Assembly: GCA_903910215.1 (NCBI GenBank) | Contig: CAIVYV010000376.1 | Location: 1 to 8,109 of the forward strand | DNA length: 8,109 nt | Source of the DNA: an uncultured Pseudomonadota bacterium | GTDB lineage: Bacteria > Pseudomonadota > Gammaproteobacteria > Steroidobacterales > Steroidobacteraceae | Direction: 5' to 3' | The notes under the pieces: generated by a model | What the model was told of the DNA's origin: nothing | What the model saw: the letters and a program-made list of their open reading frames with translations, nothing else | Database searches by the model: none | Program-made: the position numbers and the translations under genes | Part shown: one piece after another, positions 6,730 to 8,109 of the stretch | Numbering within the stretch: the stretch's first letter is position 1 | Layout: each line of letters starts with the position of its first letter

Positions 6730-8013
6730 GTGCTCGATTCGAAACAGTTGCGTACCGATACCGAAGCCGTCGCGCGCAATCTCGCGAGGCGAGGTTTCGT
6801 GCTCGATCTCGAGGGTTTCCGTGCGCTCGAAGAACGTCGCAAGCAGGTGCAGATCGATGCCGACCGCTTGCGTGCCGAGCGTAATGCGAATGCCAAGGCT
6901 GTGGGTATGGCCAAGGGCAAGGGCGAGGATGCGAGTGAACTATTGAAGCGCGGGGAGTCGCTCACCCATGCGCTGGCCATCGCCGAGGCCGACCTCGAGC
7001 GCGTACAGGTCGAAGCCGATCAGTGGCTGATGGGTTTGCCTAATCTGCTGCACGACTCGGTGCCCGAGGGACGTGATGAGAGCGCGAATGTCGAGTTGCG
7101 TCGTCACGGCGAGCCGCGTCAATTCGACTTCGAACCTGCCGATCACGTCGATGTGGGCGTGCGTTTGGGTGGTCTCGATTTCGAAGCGGCGGCGCGCATC
7201 TCGGGTGCTCGCTTCATGGTGTTGCGCGGATCGCTCGCACGACTGCATCGTGCGCTCGCCCAGTTCATGCTCGATCTACACACGAGCGAGCACGGCTATC
7301 AGGAAATCTACGCACCGTATCTCGTCTCGGCCGCGGCGCTCACCGGCACCGGTCAGTTGCCGAAGTTCGAGCAGGACCTTTTCAAAGTCGATGGAGAGCG
7401 CCCGTTTTATTTGATCCCAACCGCGGAAGTGCCGGTCACCAATCTCGTGCGTGAGCAGATCCTCACTGCCGAGCAGGTGCCGCTGCGTTTTGTGGCGCAC
7501 ACACCGTGCTTCCGTTCGGAGGCGGGCGCTGCGGGCAAGGACACGCGTGGGCTGATTCGTCAGCACCAGTTCGACAAGGTTGAGCTCGTCCATGTGGTGA
7601 AGCCGGCAGATTCCTACGCGGCGCTCGAGCAACTCACCGCACATGCCGAAGCGGTATTGAAGCGACTCGAGTTGCCGTATCGCGTGCTCGCGCTGTGCGC
7701 GGGGGACATCGGCTTCGGCAGCGCCAAGACCTATGATCTTGAAGTATGGCTGCCGGGGCAGGGCAAGTATCGCGAGATCTCGAGCTGCAGTAATTGCGAG
7801 GCTTTCCAGGCGCGGCGGATGCAGGCGCGCTGGCGTAACCCCGAAACGGGCAAGCCGGAACCGGTGCACACGTTGAACGGGTCGGGTATCGCCGTCGGTC
7901 GTGCGATGGTCGCGATCCTCGAGAACTACCAGAACGCCGATGGCTCGGTCACCGTGCCTGTGGCGCTGCGCCCCTACATGGGAGGTCAAGAGCGCCTGCA
8001 AGTTGTAAACTAG
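6730..8013 (+). CDS. serS: Serine--tRNA ligase (SerS)
   Basis: This 427-residue class II aminoacyl-tRNA synthetase (430 in E. coli) charges tRNA-Ser, and also tRNA-Sec where present, in the cytosol. The N-terminal part is the long antiparallel coiled-coil arm (about 28-100, with LEERRKQVQIDADRLRAERN) that grips the long variable arm of tRNA-Ser. The catalytic core shows motif 1 around GYQEIYAPYLV (189-199), TGTGQLPKF (205-213), the TAEVP serine-site loop (231-235), motif 2 beginning FRSEAGAAGKDTRGLIRQHQ (261-280), EISSCSNCEAFQARRM (349-364) and motif 3 NGSGIAVGRAMVAILENYQ (383-401). All three class II motifs look intact. The start is GTG at 6730, one base after the rarA stop and well placed after GGAGAG. 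A tRNA-Ser gene begins six bases after its stop. The gene probably belongs to the ftsK-lolA-rarA transcription unit. Confidence 0.98.
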   Translation: MLDSKQLRTDTEAVARNLARRGFVLDLEGFRALEERRKQVQIDADRLRAERNANAKAVGMAKGKGEDASELLKRGESLTHALAIAEADLERVQVEADQWLMGLPNLLHDSVPEGRDESANVELRRHGEPRQFDFEPADHVDVGVRLGGLDFEAAARISGARFMVLRGSLARLHRALAQFMLDLHTSEHGYQEIYAPYLVSAAALTGTGQLPKFEQDLFKVDGERPFYLIPTAEVPVTNLVREQILTAEQVPLRFVAHTPCFRSEAGAAGKDTRGLIRQHQFDKVELVHVVKPADSYAALEQLTAHAEAVLKRLELPYRVLALCAGDIGFGSAKTYDLEVWLPGQGKYREISSCSNCEAFQARRMQARWRNPETGKPEPVHTLNGSGIAVGRAMVAILENYQNADGSVTVPVALRPYMGGQERLQVVN

Positions 8014-8019
8014 ACGTAC

Positions 8020-8109
8020 GGAGAGGTGGCAGAGCGGTTGATTGCTCCAGTCTTGAAAACTGGCGTCCCTTCACGGGGACCGTGAGTTCGAATCTCACCC
8101 TCTCCGCCA
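8020..8109 (+). tRNA. tRNA-Ser, anticodon UGA
   Basis: A complete 90-base class II tRNA folds by eye. The acceptor stem GGAGAGG (8020-8026) pairs with CCTCTCC before discriminator G and an encoded CCA that ends exactly at the window edge. The anticodon stem CCAGT/ACTGG (8047-8051, 8059-8063) closes the loop CTTGAAA with anticodon TGA at 8054-8056, reading UCN serine codons, chiefly UCA. A long variable arm with a GTCCC/GGGAC stem around a TTCACG-type loop is the serine-type identity feature. The T arm is GTGAG-TTCGAAT-CTCAC. The gene starts 6 bases after the serS stop. A weak -10-like TAAACT at 8006-8011 has no good -35, so cotranscription with serS followed by RNase P cleavage is the simpler reading. 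Confidence 0.97.

Noticed and set aside
7276..8001. Minus-strand open frame of 241 codons opposite serS
   Set aside because: No recognisable domain; it is antisense to the SerS catalytic domain with all class II motifs intact.

Overview
The window looks like core chromosome of a gammaproteobacterium with moderately high GC (roughly 60% by eye, not counted). The best evidence is gene order: trxB diverges from ftsK, which is followed by lolA, rarA and serS. This is the arrangement known from Escherichia coli and many other Gammaproteobacteria. Protein lengths and motifs also fit that group. The genus cannot be named from this sequence. A non-enteric lineage is suggested because lrp is missing between trxB and ftsK, and a FemAB-like acyltransferase gene sits where E. 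coli has cydDC. I see no insertion sequence, phage gene, CRISPR array, broken gene or region of foreign composition.

Left arm, minus strand (1-1971): trxB (thioredoxin reductase) is followed after 13 bases by a gene for a FemAB-like, GNAT-fold N-acyltransferase (DUF482/COG3146 type). That gene runs off the left edge, so its C-terminus is not seen. The two probably share a transcript. Centre (1972-2068): a 97-base divergent intergenic region is the only non-coding stretch of any size. It holds a plausible sigma70-like promoter for ftsK and a small GATTC/GAATC dyad.

Right arm, plus strand (2069-8109): ftsK (DNA translocase of the divisome), lolA (periplasmic lipoprotein carrier), a small VanZ-like membrane protein gene, rarA (AAA+ replication-recombination factor), serS (seryl-tRNA synthetase) and tRNA-Ser(UGA) lie head to tail. 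Junctions are 2, 0, -19, 1 and 6 bases, so this looks like one tightly packed transcription unit with translational coupling. The genes cover division and chromosome segregation (FtsK), envelope biogenesis (LolA, perhaps the VanZ-like protein), replication-fork maintenance (RarA) and serine decoding (SerS with a cognate tRNA).

I found no convincing undescribed system. The points most worth a second look are the VanZ-like gene set between lolA and rarA, the serS/tRNA-Ser pairing across a 6-base spacer, and the overlapping divergent promoter elements between trxB and ftsK.
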